Origin: JBARDN01 sp963755705 | GTDB lineage: Bacteria; Desulfobacterota; Binatia; Binatales; Binataceae | Assembly (NCBI GenBank): GCA_963755705.1 | Contig: CAVWKW010000006.1 | Coordinates: 20,527 to 84,526, forward strand | Reading direction: 5' to 3' | DNA: 64,000 bases | Shown here: piece after piece, positions 1 through 9,514 of the stretch | Position numbering within the stretch: position 1 is the stretch's first letter | Layout: every line of letters starts with the position of its first letter | Translations under genes and position numbers: made by a program | The notes under the pieces: model-generated | Seen by the model: only the letters and a program-made list of their open reading frames with translations | Database searches by the model: none | Told to the model about the DNA's origin: nothing

Positions 1-147
1 GCCGAAGACTGCCTGGCTGAGTCGCTCACCCGCGCGGCGTCACTCAATTTGCAGGTATATCCAGTCAATACGCAGGTAGCTCCCCACGATAATGAGTGGA
101 TTGTAAAGCGCAGAGACTCGCAGTTCTTGTGGAGCCTGCAGCCGTAG
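1..147 (+). CDS. 3' end of an unidentified gene (partial)
   Basis: Frame 1 is open from the window edge to a TAG at 145-147 and encodes a 48-residue tail ending in FLWSLQP. The composition is protein-like (WIVKRRDSQF near the end), but no family is recognised. It could be the C-terminus of a gene starting outside the window or a chance open frame; the high GC content makes short open frames common. Confidence 0.35.
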   Translation, partial: AEDCLAESLTRAASLNLQVYPVNTQVAPHDNEWIVKRRDSQFLWSLQP

Positions 148-238
148 CCGACGTTCACGCGTCGCCTCCGCGCGCTTGTCCGGATGCGTTCCGCACGATT
201 TTTCCGTAGCCTTGGAGGACTGCGGAGGGCATTTTCAA

Positions 239-1048
239 ATGGCTGAAACACGGTGGAACCTGCGGCAGCGTTATGGCGATTGGGCACTCGTCACGGGCGC
301 GTCCGCAGGTATCGGGCTCGAGTTCGCCCGCGCGCTCGCGCGCGAAAACCTGTCCCTGGTGCTGACCGCGCGCCGCGAGGATCGCCTGAACGCGCTCGCG
401 ACCGAGCTGCGCGATCGATACAAAATCGAGACCCGCGTCGTTGCCGCCGATCTTGCCGCCGTCGATGGCGCCGACCGGCTCGCGGATGCGGTCGCCGATC
501 TTCCGATCGCGATTCTGGTCAACAACGCGGGCTTTGGCTACGCGGGCCGTTTTGACAAGCTCGACACCGAAAGGCTGCGGATGATGGTACGGGTCAACTG
601 CGAGGTCCCGGTCGTGTTGACCAGCAGGATTCTCCCCGCGATGCTGAAGCGCGGGCGCGGCGCGGTGATAATTGTGGGGTCAGTCGCGGGCCGCCAGCCG
701 CTTCCGCTGCATGCGGTGTACAGCGCGACCAAGGGGTTCGATCTGCTGTTCGGCGAGGGACTGTGGGGCGAGTTGCGCGGGACCGGCGTCGACGCGATCG
801 TTCTCGAGCCCGGATCGACCGCGACTGAGTTTCAGCGGGTCGCGGGAGAGAGCGTCGGCCCCAACCATGGCGAGCCGCCCGAGAACGTCGTGCGGGTGAC
901 CTTTGACGCGCTGGGAAAGCATCCGTCGGTAATCTCAGGATGGTTCAACTGGGTGCGCGCGAATTTCGTGCGGCTGGCGCCGCGCTCGACGGTGGTGAAG
1001 ATCGCCAAACGCGTGGTCGAAGGACAAACCCCTGTTGATCTGCGGTGA
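239..1048 (+). CDS. SDR family NAD(P)-dependent oxidoreductase
   Basis: This is a classical short-chain dehydrogenase/reductase of about 269 residues, expected to be a cytosolic NAD(P)-dependent oxidoreductase acting on an alcohol or ketone. The cofactor motif TGASAGIG lies at residues 19-26, NNAG in the middle, and the catalytic YxxxK at Tyr161-Lys165 (YSATK) is preceded by the Ser of VGSVAG. I chose the ATG at 239 because GGAGGG lies 9 bases upstream at 224-229; the frame is open back to a start at 176, which would add 21 unrelated residues. The nearest relatives are the DltE-like SDRs; the substrate cannot be read from sequence. Confidence 0.92.
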   Translation: MAETRWNLRQRYGDWALVTGASAGIGLEFARALARENLSLVLTARREDRLNALATELRDRYKIETRVVAADLAAVDGADRLADAVADLPIAILVNNAGFGYAGRFDKLDTERLRMMVRVNCEVPVVLTSRILPAMLKRGRGAVIIVGSVAGRQPLPLHAVYSATKGFDLLFGEGLWGELRGTGVDAIVLEPGSTATEFQRVAGESVGPNHGEPPENVVRVTFDALGKHPSVISGWFNWVRANFVRLAPRSTVVKIAKRVVEGQTPVDLR

Positions 1049-1241
1049 CTATGACGAAATTTGAGTTGCAGAATACATACGATTATGGGCGAGAGAAAAA
1101 AATACTCAGTAACTTAAGTTTCATTCATAAAACCCGGAGGTATTTTTTTCTCCGGCGAGGTGCAACGAAAGCTCAATTCCGAACGTCTTCTCTAGAGACC
1201 ATGATGCTACCACGCCGGCAGCTCGGCGTTGCAGGTTGAAA

Positions 1242-1760
1242 ATGAAGACTGTCGGTGTAAGGGGCGGAAAACTTGCTATCGCAGCGCTTCTGGCTGGAAG
1301 CGTTCTGACAGTCGGGTCGATTCCCGCGCGCGCCGGACTTGGCGGCGACGCAACCTCCGTTCAAGCCGACGCTTCTGCGATGGCGGGTAAAATGTCCCCG
1401 GCGTCCTCGCAATCGGCCGCTACGACTCAGTCGGCGCAAACCGCAGAGTTCCTCACCCAATCATTTGTCACTGGCAACGGAGTCACGGTGCGCGAATATT
1501 TCGCGCGCTCCGGTCCCGTATTCGGCGTCGCATGGCAGGGGCATCGCCCGCCCGATCTGAGCGTGCTGCTGGGCTCGTATTATCCCGAATATCAAGCGGC
1601 AGCGCGGGCACATAAGGGTCCTGTCGGGCTGCATCACGCTGTGATCGCGGGTCCTAATTCCGTCGTCTATCTCACCGGCCATATGGGCAGTCTGACTGGC
1701 CGTGCGTATGCACCAAGCCTGGTTCCCTCGGGCGTCGATCCCGAAGCGGTAGTGAAATGA
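1242..1760 (+). CDS. DUF2844 family exported protein
   Basis: This protein of about 172 residues has an N-terminal signal peptide (hydrophobic AIAALLAGSVLTVG, then PARA). The body resembles the DUF2844 family: LGGDATSVQADA near the mature N-terminus, then VTVREYFARSGPVFGVAWQG and PDLSVLLGSYYPEYQ. Function of the family is unknown; the protein is predicted to be periplasmic or secreted. Its stop overlaps the start of the DUF3443 gene by 4 bases (ATGA), so the two are translationally coupled, an arrangement I recall as common for these two families. ATG 1242 is used; a TTG at 1236 is in frame. The upstream ribosome binding site is weak. Confidence 0.85.
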   Translation: MKTVGVRGGKLAIAALLAGSVLTVGSIPARAGLGGDATSVQADASAMAGKMSPASSQSAATTQSAQTAEFLTQSFVTGNGVTVREYFARSGPVFGVAWQGHRPPDLSVLLGSYYPEYQAAARAHKGPVGLHHAVIAGPNSVVYLTGHMGSLTGRAYAPSLVPSGVDPEAVVK

Positions 1761-3337
1761 AGACTTCGATTACCCGGGCGGCGTTCGTGTTGGTTACCTG
1801 CACCGTGATGATCGCGACCGCCGCGCTCGCGCAGCACGTGTCCGATACCGCGACGCCTAACGCGCAGACCTCCGCCGCGCATCTGGCGTTTTCGCGAAAA
1901 TCGATCGCATTCGGAATGGTGAAAGCCGCCACCGTCAAATCGCTGACGATCAGGAACAACGGCGACATCGACGCGACTGTGACGGTGAGCGCTCCGCCGG
2001 CGCCGTTCAGTTTGGTCTCGGGTGGAGGAACATATTCGCTGGCGCCGGGCGCCGAGGAGGCTATCTCAGTCGAGTTCGCACCGACAGCCAAGGGTCCGGT
2101 GAAAGCCGAGCTCGAGGTCGATTGCAGCGGATGCAAGCCGGCAAATGAATTCGAGATAGTTCATCTCAAGGGCAACGCAAAGGGACCGGTCGCGACGCCT
2201 ACCCCGTCGGGTCCTACACCGACGCCGACTGCGGCGCCGACGCCCACGACGGCCAACGCTCTGCCGATGTCGGTGACCTCGGGACCTTACGGCACGGTCG
2301 ATATGCCGTTCGCGTCGATGACAATCTGTGCGACCGGAACCACCAATTGCACGACAGTCAACAATATTCTGGTCGATACCGGATCGTTCGGATTGCGCAT
2401 CTATGGCTCGCAGATTAGCGGTCTGGGGATTGCTCCAAATACCAACCAGGGAGAGGAAGTCGGCGAGTGCGCATTCTTCGGCTCCGGCTCGACTTGGGGC
2501 GCGGTCTCGACCGTTGATGCGGTAATCGCAGGCGAACCCAAGATTACAATTCCGATCCAGGTGATGGACGATAACGACGCGTTCGCGTCTGCGCCGAGCG
2601 ACTGCACGAATGGGTCGGAGTTGATCGCGTCGCCGGAAGACGCCGGGTTCAACGGAATTTTTGGAGTCGGACAGCTTTCCAGCGATGAGGGGTACACTGA
2701 GTATTTCAACTGCTCGAGTAGGGATTGCTCGGCGCTCGATAATGCGCCCAACGCGGACGTCGTTCCAAATCCGGTCGCGGCATTTCCGATCGATAACAAC
2801 GGCGTGGTGGTGAGCCTGCCGTCGATTTCCACTAGCGGCGAAGCGACAGCCAGCGGCACGCTCTACTTTGGTATCGGCACCGAAAGTGACAACCAGCCGG
2901 GTTCGGTAAAGACCTTTCAGGCAAATTCGGATACCGAGAGCGAGAATTTCCTCGATATCAACACGGTCTTTAGTGGCAGTACGGCGGGCGGCTTCTTCGA
3001 TACCGGCTCGAACGGATACTTCTTCAACGATAATTCGATCAAAGAATGCACCGACGGCTCGGGATTTTACTGCCCCTCCTCGACGCTCTCGGAGAGCGCA
3101 ACCAATCAGAGCATCGGTACGTCGGTAACCGGTGTGGTCGATTTCAACGTCGCCGATGCCAACACGCTGTTCGACACGGACGACGCCGCGTTCAACGACC
3201 TTGGCGGAACCTACGACGGCGGCAGCAGCTACGACGGTTTCGATTGGGGCCTGCCATTTTTCTTCGGACGAACCGTGTACATCGGCATGGCAGGCACGTC
3301 GTCATCGCTCGGCACCGGACCCTATACAGCGTACTAG
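1757..3337 (+). CDS. DUF3443 family exported protein with an N-terminal Ig-like (ASPM/SPD-2/Hydin-type) domain
   Basis: This is a 526-residue secreted protein. A signal peptide (about residues 1-25, ending in ALA) is followed by an Ig-like domain of the choice-of-anchor type (AFGMVKAATVKSLTIRNNG, residues ~50-130), a Pro/Thr linker (~145-170) and the DUF3443 region. The last contains ILVDTGSFGLRI with Asp207 and GGFFDTGSNGYFF with Asp415, two DTGS motifs about 208 residues apart. That spacing recalls two-lobed pepsin-type aspartic proteases, which is my inference and not a family assignment I can prove. It is translationally coupled to the DUF2844 gene upstream, and both products are exported, so they probably act together at the cell surface. 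Confidence 0.88.
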   Translation: MKTSITRAAFVLVTCTVMIATAALAQHVSDTATPNAQTSAAHLAFSRKSIAFGMVKAATVKSLTIRNNGDIDATVTVSAPPAPFSLVSGGGTYSLAPGAEEAISVEFAPTAKGPVKAELEVDCSGCKPANEFEIVHLKGNAKGPVATPTPSGPTPTPTAAPTPTTANALPMSVTSGPYGTVDMPFASMTICATGTTNCTTVNNILVDTGSFGLRIYGSQISGLGIAPNTNQGEEVGECAFFGSGSTWGAVSTVDAVIAGEPKITIPIQVMDDNDAFASAPSDCTNGSELIASPEDAGFNGIFGVGQLSSDEGYTEYFNCSSRDCSALDNAPNADVVPNPVAAFPIDNNGVVVSLPSISTSGEATASGTLYFGIGTESDNQPGSVKTFQANSDTESENFLDINTVFSGSTAGGFFDTGSNGYFFNDNSIKECTDGSGFYCPSSTLSESATNQSIGTSVTGVVDFNVADANTLFDTDDAAFNDLGGTYDGGSSYDGFDWGLPFFFGRTVYIGMAGTSSSLGTGPYTAY

Positions 3338-3431
3338 TCTGTTCCGGATGGTTACCTGAGGCTGAGGGCGCGATTCCTCGCGGTCATTGCCACCCAACCT
3401 GACGTGCGCGACGCGACACGCACTGCGATCT

Positions 3432-3484
3432 CGCGCTCGGAATGACACGAAACGAAACCGGGAAGAAGTGTCATTCCGAGCGCG
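3432..3484. repeat. 17-bp perfect inverted repeat between convergent genes
   Basis: CGCGCTCGGAATGACAC at 3432-3448 is the exact reverse complement of 3468-3484, with a 19-base spacer. It lies between the convergent DUF3443 and CYTH-like genes, where it could fold as a bidirectional terminator stem, but there is no T tract. The GGAATGACAC/GTGTCATTCC core recurs at 15570-15723, which suggests a dispersed REP-like palindrome. Confidence 0.7.
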
Positions 3485-3604
3485 CGCAGACGATGAACTT
3501 GCCACGTGCGTATCACTTCGGGCGGCAGATGTCGCGAGGAATCTCGCCCTCACGCGCAGGCACACGTTCCCGAGGAGTTACGTAGACCTCTCCGTCGAGC
3601 GCCA

Positions 3605-4522
3605 TCATTCGTGCGCTTGCGGTGGGTTGCCCTTGAGGCGGTAAACGATGCCGGTCTTGGTCGTGCCGAGCGAAACCCATTCGCGGCCGATTTGCTGCAG
3701 CGAGACGAAGAACCGATTGCATCGTTCCATCGCCTTTTCGTGAAGCTCGTTCTCGCGTTTGAACTTGCACTCGTAGGAGAACTCTCCCACCAGCAGCTTG
3801 TGGTCACCTCGTTGCCGCCACAGGGCGGCGTTGCACTTGGCGGTCACGCCTTTGCCGAAATCGAGATCGCCCAGATCTTGCAGCACTTCCTCGACGATCT
3901 CGTGGTTCACGAGCTCGATCTTCTGCGTGCCGGATTTCTTGAGCGTCGCCAATAGCGGGAACAGATTCACCAGCGTCGCCAACGATGCGGAATCGACGCC
4001 GCGCGCCTGGTTCAGGCCAAATTCCACATTGTGCGAGAACAGCATCCGGTAGCCGCCGAGCTTGTTCTTGAGCGGTAGAGCCTCGGCCTTGAACTTGATT
4101 CGGTATTCGCCGCGGATATTTGGGCGGACGTCGAGTTTCGCCGCGGTCTCGAAGTCGGGATGGCGAAATTTGAAGACCACCTCCGGTTCGCCCACAGGAA
4201 AGCCATCTTCATACGTGATACGCCGCCGCAGTATGAACGCATGGTTGTAGAGCGCGAAGTCCTTGGTATCGAGGAAGACCACTTCTCTGATCTTAGGTTT
4301 GAGATTCTTGAAGCCCGAGGTTGAAAAATCGACATCGTTTTCCTGGGCCGCGCGGCGCACGACCTTGGCGTAGTCGTGAAAGCTGGGAGGAGCGATAAAG
4401 CGGTCGGGCTTCAGGATCAGCTTGCACTCGAGGTAGTGAACCTCGTCGAGCGGATGGCCGTCGCTGTACATCGCCAGCTTGGAATTAGAGATCCGCGGCA
4501 GGACACCCATTTTAGCGGCCAT
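3605..4522 (-). CDS. CYTH-like (triphosphate tunnel) domain protein, tentative
   Basis: This is a 305-residue cytosolic protein with no signal or membrane segment. The order of charged motifs resembles the CYTH/triphosphate-tunnel fold: YLECKLIL near residue 30, VVFLDTKDFALYNHAFILRRR near 90, PEVVFKFRHPD near 125, GEYRIKFKAE, and a late GEFSYECKF strand. CYTH enzymes bind triphosphates and divalent metal through such Glu/Lys/Arg-lined strands. The protein is longer than a plain CYTH enzyme, so the assignment is inference. GGAGG lies about 9 bases upstream of the ATG at 4522. It runs the same way as the ZIP transporter gene upstream of it. Confidence 0.75.
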   Translation of the reverse strand: MAAKMGVLPRISNSKLAMYSDGHPLDEVHYLECKLILKPDRFIAPPSFHDYAKVVRRAAQENDVDFSTSGFKNLKPKIREVVFLDTKDFALYNHAFILRRRITYEDGFPVGEPEVVFKFRHPDFETAAKLDVRPNIRGEYRIKFKAEALPLKNKLGGYRMLFSHNVEFGLNQARGVDSASLATLVNLFPLLATLKKSGTQKIELVNHEIVEEVLQDLGDLDFGKGVTAKCNAALWRQRGDHKLLVGEFSYECKFKRENELHEKAMERCNRFFVSLQQIGREWVSLGTTKTGIVYRLKGNPPQAHE

Positions 4523-4630
4523 TTGTCGATCCTCCGTAAGGATGCAGTTTCGGAACTACGAGTGCGCGTAAAACCCGACCTTAGTCCCATACGTTCCACT
4601 TGCGGTCAAGATCACGCGATGATTTCGCGA

Positions 4631-5374
4631 TCACAGAGCATGCAGCGCCCGGGTCGCGAGGTATATCGCGAGCATCCCGGCCGCAGTCGCTACTCCGACC
4701 AAAGGCGAATCGTGTTCTTTCGCTTCGGGCAGGAGGTCCGACGCTCCGATATACAAAAACGAACCGGCGAAAAAGGCCAGCAACCACGGCAGCACGCCAT
4801 GGACATTGAGTAGCAGGGTGGCGGCGGCGCCGAGCACCGGCGCAATCATGTCGAGCGCGAGCCAGAAGATCGCGCGCCTCAGCGGATTTTCATGCGCCAG
4901 CACGACCGTCACGGTGTTGAGGCCGTCGCTCAAGTCGTGGGTGATGATTCCGAGCGCAATCAGAAGACCTATTTGCGCGCTGGTCTGAAAGCCGACTCCG
5001 ATCGCGACTCCGTCGAGAAAGCTGTGGAAGACCAGCCCCGCCGCCGACATCGCACCAAGTTCCTGCTCATGCGCTTTGGCCAGGTGAACATGCTCGCGCG
5101 CCCGATGCATCGCGGTGTAGCGCTCGAGCCCGAAAAACGCCAGGAATCCAACCGCGGCCAGCGGCATGTAGGAGACCCCGCCTTGAATCGCGAAGACCTC
5201 CGGCAGGATGTCGAACAAAGCCACCGCGATTACGGCGCCGGAGGAGAATCCGAGCAGGAAATGCAGCCGGTCGCGGAACCTGACCGCCGCCATCCCGCCG
5301 AGCCCGGTCGAGACCAGCGTCATCGACGCGAGAATTATCGGCATGAATCGCATGGTCGCGGTCGCGGGCTGCAT
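4631..5374 (-). CDS. ZIP family divalent metal transporter
   Basis: This 247-residue integral membrane protein has about eight hydrophobic segments. The two signature helices are present: HSFLDGVAIGVGF (TM IV type) and HDLSDGLNTVTV (TM V type), whose His and Asp residues line the metal path in ZIP transporters. A His-rich stretch (HRAREHVHLAKAHE) sits in the central loop, as usual. Family members carry Zn2+ or related divalent cations into the cytoplasm. The start is uncertain: ATG 5374 and ATG 5353 are both possible and neither has a clear ribosome binding site. It is close to COG0428-type transporters, and specificity cannot be read. Confidence 0.9.
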   Translation of the reverse strand: MQPATATMRFMPIILASMTLVSTGLGGMAAVRFRDRLHFLLGFSSGAVIAVALFDILPEVFAIQGGVSYMPLAAVGFLAFFGLERYTAMHRAREHVHLAKAHEQELGAMSAAGLVFHSFLDGVAIGVGFQTSAQIGLLIALGIITHDLSDGLNTVTVVLAHENPLRRAIFWLALDMIAPVLGAAATLLLNVHGVLPWLLAFFAGSFLYIGASDLLPEAKEHDSPLVGVATAAGMLAIYLATRALHAL

Positions 5375-5435
5375 GGAGTCGATCGATGTTACCGAAATGT
5401 GGCCGCGACTCTACCACGCCGCGAGTCCGCGCAAG

Positions 5436-6212
5436 CTACAGATCCACCGGCAGCTCGAGGTATTCGCGGTAGATAAAGTCGCGATGCCCCAGGAGCTGCG
5501 GCGTCGTCGCGCCGAGAATCAAAGGATCGGCACAGTCGTATGCTCTTCGCATTCCCTGCCGCATCGGGCACAGCTCGTGCGGGAGCGGTTTGATTAAGGT
5601 GGCGAACGCCGCCCAATAGATGTCGAGCGCCGAAATCCGATCGCCGATAAAGAAGCGGCTGCCTGAAGCCTGCTGACGCTCGAGGCGGCGGGCAAGGACC
5701 GCGATCATTTCCGCGCACTTTGCGGGCGCGCCCGCAACCGCCTCCGGCGAGTATCCGTACTTAGCTCCGAACGCGAGCGATGCTTTGCGCGCGGCTTCGT
5801 CGGCGCCGGATTCTTTCAGCATCCCTTGCACAATGATCAGCCGCCGCGTCCATCCAAAGCCGGTTTCGCCAGCCAGTAGATTGCAGAGTCCAAACATCAG
5901 CACCCGGTCGTCGAGACCCACCGGAACCAGCGGTGGAGTGGGCTGCAATCGCTCGGCGAAGTTGATCTGATCATTCCACACGCTGCGCGGGCGTTCGTCA
6001 TTGTAAACCAGCACGGGCGTGCTCGCCTGCAAGGTCCATCGGGTGAGCGGAGAGTAGTCAACTCGATCGTGGCGGACTTTGACGTAAGGAATTTTTTTGA
6101 CGTAAAGGACGCCCTTGATCGCCTCGCCCCACGGCCCCGGGATTCCGGGCGGCAGGACGACTCGCAGTCCGGGCAGGCTTATCGCCTTTTCTATGTCAAC
6201 GTATTCCGCCAT
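5436..6212 (-). CDS. Glutathione S-transferase family protein
   Basis: This protein of about 258 residues has a thioredoxin-like N-terminal half (KGVLYVKKIPYVKV; the STPVLVYNDERP segment sits where GSTs have their VPxL cis-proline) and an all-helical C-terminal half with the N-capping-box-like motif ISALDIYWAAF. It is probably a cytosolic GST-like enzyme or reductase, although the usual catalytic Ser/Cys/Tyr near the N-terminus is not obvious. The ATG at 6212 is preferred because GGAGGGG lies about 9 bases upstream; the frame is open to 6263. It runs in the same direction as the decayed chemosensory kinase, about 140 bases downstream of that gene's ancestral stop. Confidence 0.83.
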   Translation of the reverse strand: MAEYVDIEKAISLPGLRVVLPPGIPGPWGEAIKGVLYVKKIPYVKVRHDRVDYSPLTRWTLQASTPVLVYNDERPRSVWNDQINFAERLQPTPPLVPVGLDDRVLMFGLCNLLAGETGFGWTRRLIIVQGMLKESGADEAARKASLAFGAKYGYSPEAVAGAPAKCAEMIAVLARRLERQQASGSRFFIGDRISALDIYWAAFATLIKPLPHELCPMRQGMRRAYDCADPLILGATTPQLLGHRDFIYREYLELPVDL

Positions 6213-6228
6213 GAAGAGTGCCCCTCCG

Positions 6229-8901
6229 CTATTCGCGATCCATAGACCGTCGGACGTTAGCACTTAAGCGGTAGTTTCGCATTCCAATGTTGCATACCGA
6301 TAAGGGGCACTGCCCATCGCGCGGCTTAGGAGCACGTAGGCCCCGGGAATGCGTCATTCGAGGGTAGCAAGTAATCTTTTGAGGCGGGAGGGATCGACTG
6401 GCTTCGTCAAGTGAAGATTGAACCCAGCCTCGTGCGCAGCTTGCCGATCCTCTTCGCGTCCATATCCGGTGACCGTCGATAGCGCTGTTGACCACGCCAG
6501 CCAAATCGACCGGCTTCTTTCTGAGTTCGACGTGATCGCGCTCGATCCGCGCGATGTCGAGCAGATCGTCCACGAGCCGAATAAGCTTATCTACCTGGCG
6601 TTCCATCATGTCGAGCTGCCGGAGGCCGACCTCTTTTGCATCGGTCCGCAGAAGCTCGATCCCGAGCCGGATCGGAGTCAACGGATTGCGCAGCTCATGC
6701 GCTAGGGTCGCGAGAAATTTGTTCTTCCGTTCGTCAGCCTCCACCAGATTCTTTCGGGAGAGCTGGCGCTCGGTTATATCCTCAATAGCGAGCAGGATCA
6801 TTTCGCTGCTATGCTCGCTTTGGGCCAGCCGCCGGGCGTTCAGTAGTATAGTTTTCTTGCCGATTCCGGAAAAGTCATGGGTAACTTCGAAATCCCGCAG
6901 ACTGCTGACGTCGGGCAGAATTCGCTCGAGCAGTCTGCGCAACGCGGGAATATTCCATTCGCCATTGCCAAGATCATAAAGATGGTGCTCCAAGGTCTCT
7001 TGCGGGCGCAGGTGAAAGATCTCGTAAAACTCGTGATTGGCTTTCTGAACCCGGAGATCACTGTCGAGCACGAGCAAAGGCTCTCTGAGCGTTTCTATAA
7101 TTGCGTTCAGAAAGTTGCTGGATTGTTTAAGTTCGCCATTGAGCTCGCCGAGCTCGCGATTGCGGTCGCGCAATTCCTGATTGGTGACCCCAAGCTCCTC
7201 GTTGGTTGATTGCAGTTCTTCCTTGGCGGTCTCGAGCTCCTCGTTGGTGCTTAGAAATTCCTCATTGGCCGAGAGCGCCTCCTCATGCGCCGATTTCATC
7301 TCCTCCTTGGCGGCTTCATGTTCTTCGACGGTTGCTTGCAGATAATCCCGGGTCGCGTCCAGTTCTCGCCGCAAGCGCAGGATTTCATAATCTTTCTCCG
7401 TTTCCACCCCCGGGCCCGCGCCGAACAGAGATACCCACAGGCGCACGAACATGCCCGCGCGAGCCTGCTCATGCCGCGCGGCGGAGGCCGGTCCGAAAAG
7501 AATCAAAAAGTAGCGCGACTCGATACCGGGCAGCTTGGCCGGAACCACTTCAAAGCTGACTTCGCCCTTGTCGCCGGGTAACTCGACCCGTATCCCGTCT
7601 CTGCGCACCGGCCGTTCGCTTTTCTGCGCTTCATGAATCGCCGGAGAAAGCTCGACCAGCAAACCGGGACGGCAAATCTTCTGAAGGTTAAGACTCGCAG
7701 GGCCGCGCGCATGCTCCAGATAGCGGCTGGTCTCGCCATGGAAGTACACCACGTTGAGGCTGTCGTCGATTAGGATGGCGGCCGGCGCATAGCGTGCAAG
7801 CAACAAACGCTCGGTTTCGTCCTGCGCGCGATCGCTCTCAACCAAGGCGGGGTTTACCACAGCGACAACTTCGGCCGCTCCTGGCCGGGCCGCCGCTTCG
7901 GCGGTCGAAAAGGCCGGCAGAATCCGCGCCGGAACCGGCTGCCTTTGGTAGATCTGGTGGCGGCCGTCCACCAGTCGAAAAAGCTCCGATGACGTGCCGA
8001 TAGTTTCCGAGGGTCCCAAGATCAGAAATCCACCCGGATTCAGCGCATAGTGGAAAAATGGAATGATCTGCCGCTGCAGGGTTTGATCCAAATAGATTAG
8101 AAGATTGCGGCAACTCACCAGGCCAAGCCGCGAGAACGGCGGGTCGCGCGTCACATCGTGCCGGGCGAAGACGCATAAATCGCGAATGGTTTTCGCTACC
8201 TGGTAGTGCTCGTCCAGTTTGACGAAGAAGCGTTGCAGCCGCTCCGGCGAAACCTCCTCCGCGATTGTGTCGGTGTAGAAGCCGGTGCGGGCCTTCTGGA
8301 TCGCCGCATCGCTCAAATCAGTACCGAAAATCTGAATGCGGACGGAATTCGCGCGATCGCCAAGATACTCCATCAGGATCATCGCGATCGAGTAGGCTTC
8401 TTCCCCCGAAGCGCAGCCGGGAACCCAGATTCGGAGCGGGTCTTTGGGAGAGCGATTCTCTAACAGCGCGGGTAAAACCGTCTCGGACAAACCCACGAAC
8501 GTTTCCGGATCACGAAAGAAGCCGGTTACCCGGATCAGAAAATCCTGGGCCAGCGCTTGAACTTCCTCCGGTTCATGTTTCAGCAGCTCGGCGTATTCCG
8601 TAATTCCGTCAATCTGGCGCAGAGCCATCCGGCGCGCGAGCCGGCGTTGCACGGTGCTGCGCTTGTAGCGCGAGAAGTCAGTTCCGTTTCGCCCCTGCAG
8701 CAATCGGAAGATCCGTTTGAGTCCATCGTCTGCTTTCCCGATCCCATCGGACGCCGGATCCGAGCTCAGATAGGGATGGTGCCCGATGCGAAGCATCTCC
8801 CTGGCCAGCTCTTTCGGCGACAGGACAAAATCCACGCAGCCGGTGGCGATGGCGTTTTTCGGCATCCCATCGAACTTTGCAGTCGCCGGATCTTGCGCCA
8901 T
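6229..8901 (-). pseudogene. Decayed CheR-PAS-histidine kinase part of a CheB/CheR fusion gene
   Basis: The reading frame (890 codons) begins inside the C-terminal part of a CheB methylesterase domain (AQDPATAKFDGMP, ATGCVDFVLSP). It continues through a CheR methyltransferase domain (FFRDPETF, IWVPGCASGEEAYSIA, FGTDLSDAAI, SCRNLLIYLD), a PAS-like segment, a long Glu-rich coiled coil (STNEELETAKEELQSTNEEL), a second PAS domain and a HisKA dimerisation helix with the phospho-acceptor His (LAHELRNPL). The HATPase_c domain is absent: about 55 residues after the H box the frame runs into unrelated Arg-rich sequence. In another frame the tail of a receiver domain is visible (see 6354-6485). Loss of the ATPase means it cannot autophosphorylate. 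Confidence 0.85.
6354..6485 (-). pseudogene. C-terminal remnant of a response-regulator receiver domain
   Basis: Read in the frame ending at TCA 6354-6356 (stop on the minus strand), this stretch gives LSTVTGYGREEDRQAAHEAG, then FNLHLTKPVDPSRLKRLLAT and LE, a textbook end of a receiver domain with its conserved Thr and KPVD lysine. It is joined to the kinase HisKA region after VVNSAI in a different frame. A single event removed the whole HATPase_c domain and most of the receiver and shifted the frame. The 890-codon frame overruns this ancestral stop to 6229. Confidence 0.8.
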
Positions 8902-9353
8902 CGTGATGCCGCCCGCGGCCTTAACCTCCTCCCCAGGCCCTGAGCGCCATCAGAATCCGTACCCGATAGAACCGCTGCGACAGTACGATGCACATGTTGC
9001 TCGGCGAGCGAGCGAAACAGGATATTGATGGGCCGCGGAGGCCGTTCCGAGCTTTCGCGGGAGCGAAGCTGCAGAATCCCGTCGGCGACAGTCATCGTTA
9101 CGTTCGGAGGAATCACGTACAAGTGATCGGGCTTCAGAACCGACCCTTCCACCGCCGTCTCGACCGCAATTTTGGTTTTCTTCGCCAGAATTTCTGTCAG
9201 AAAACTCTGATGCCGGGGATCGAGGTGCTGCACCAGCAGAAAAGCCATCCCGGTTGTGGCCGGCAGCTCCGCGAGCAATTCAGAGACGGCCTCCAACCCT
9301 CCGGCCGAAGCGCCGATTCCAACGACGGGGAAGGACCTATCCGAGGTTTCCAT
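8766..9353 (-). pseudogene. CheB methylesterase N-terminal part, frameshifted from the CheR/kinase frame
   Basis: This frame encodes most of a CheB-type methylesterase domain: VVGIGASAGGLEA with the nucleophile Ser, LLVQHLDPRHQSF with the catalytic His, and AAVLSGTDSDGAQGL with the catalytic Asp. After DGAQGLG it becomes Arg-rich nonsense, while the adjacent frame resumes with EVKAAGGITMAQDPATAKF. The switch occurs in a G-rich run (GGGGAGGAGG on the minus strand, about 8926-8935); one missing G explains it. The start is ATG 9353, with an in-frame TTG at 9356. It could be a sequencing error, a true mutation or a programmed shift; the second lesion at the kinase end favours a true pseudogene. 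Confidence 0.82.
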
Positions 9354-9514
9354 CAAAGGCTTCTTGCAAACAGGATCATCCAGGTTGACGCCAAGCGATA
9401 CCCCAAAAATCAGACTAATTTCAGACTGACGGTAGTACTTTCAGAAAGAGATATAAAGGCAAAGTTGGCGAATGAGTGTCGGAAAATTTACCCGGCGCAG
9501 GTTGTTGCCGTTCC

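Noticed and set aside
1045..1239. 64-codon frame between the SDR and the DUF2844 gene
   Set aside because: The sequence is AT-richer than the genes and the product (KKILSNLSFIHKTRRYFFLRR) resembles no protein. It looks like a promoter region.
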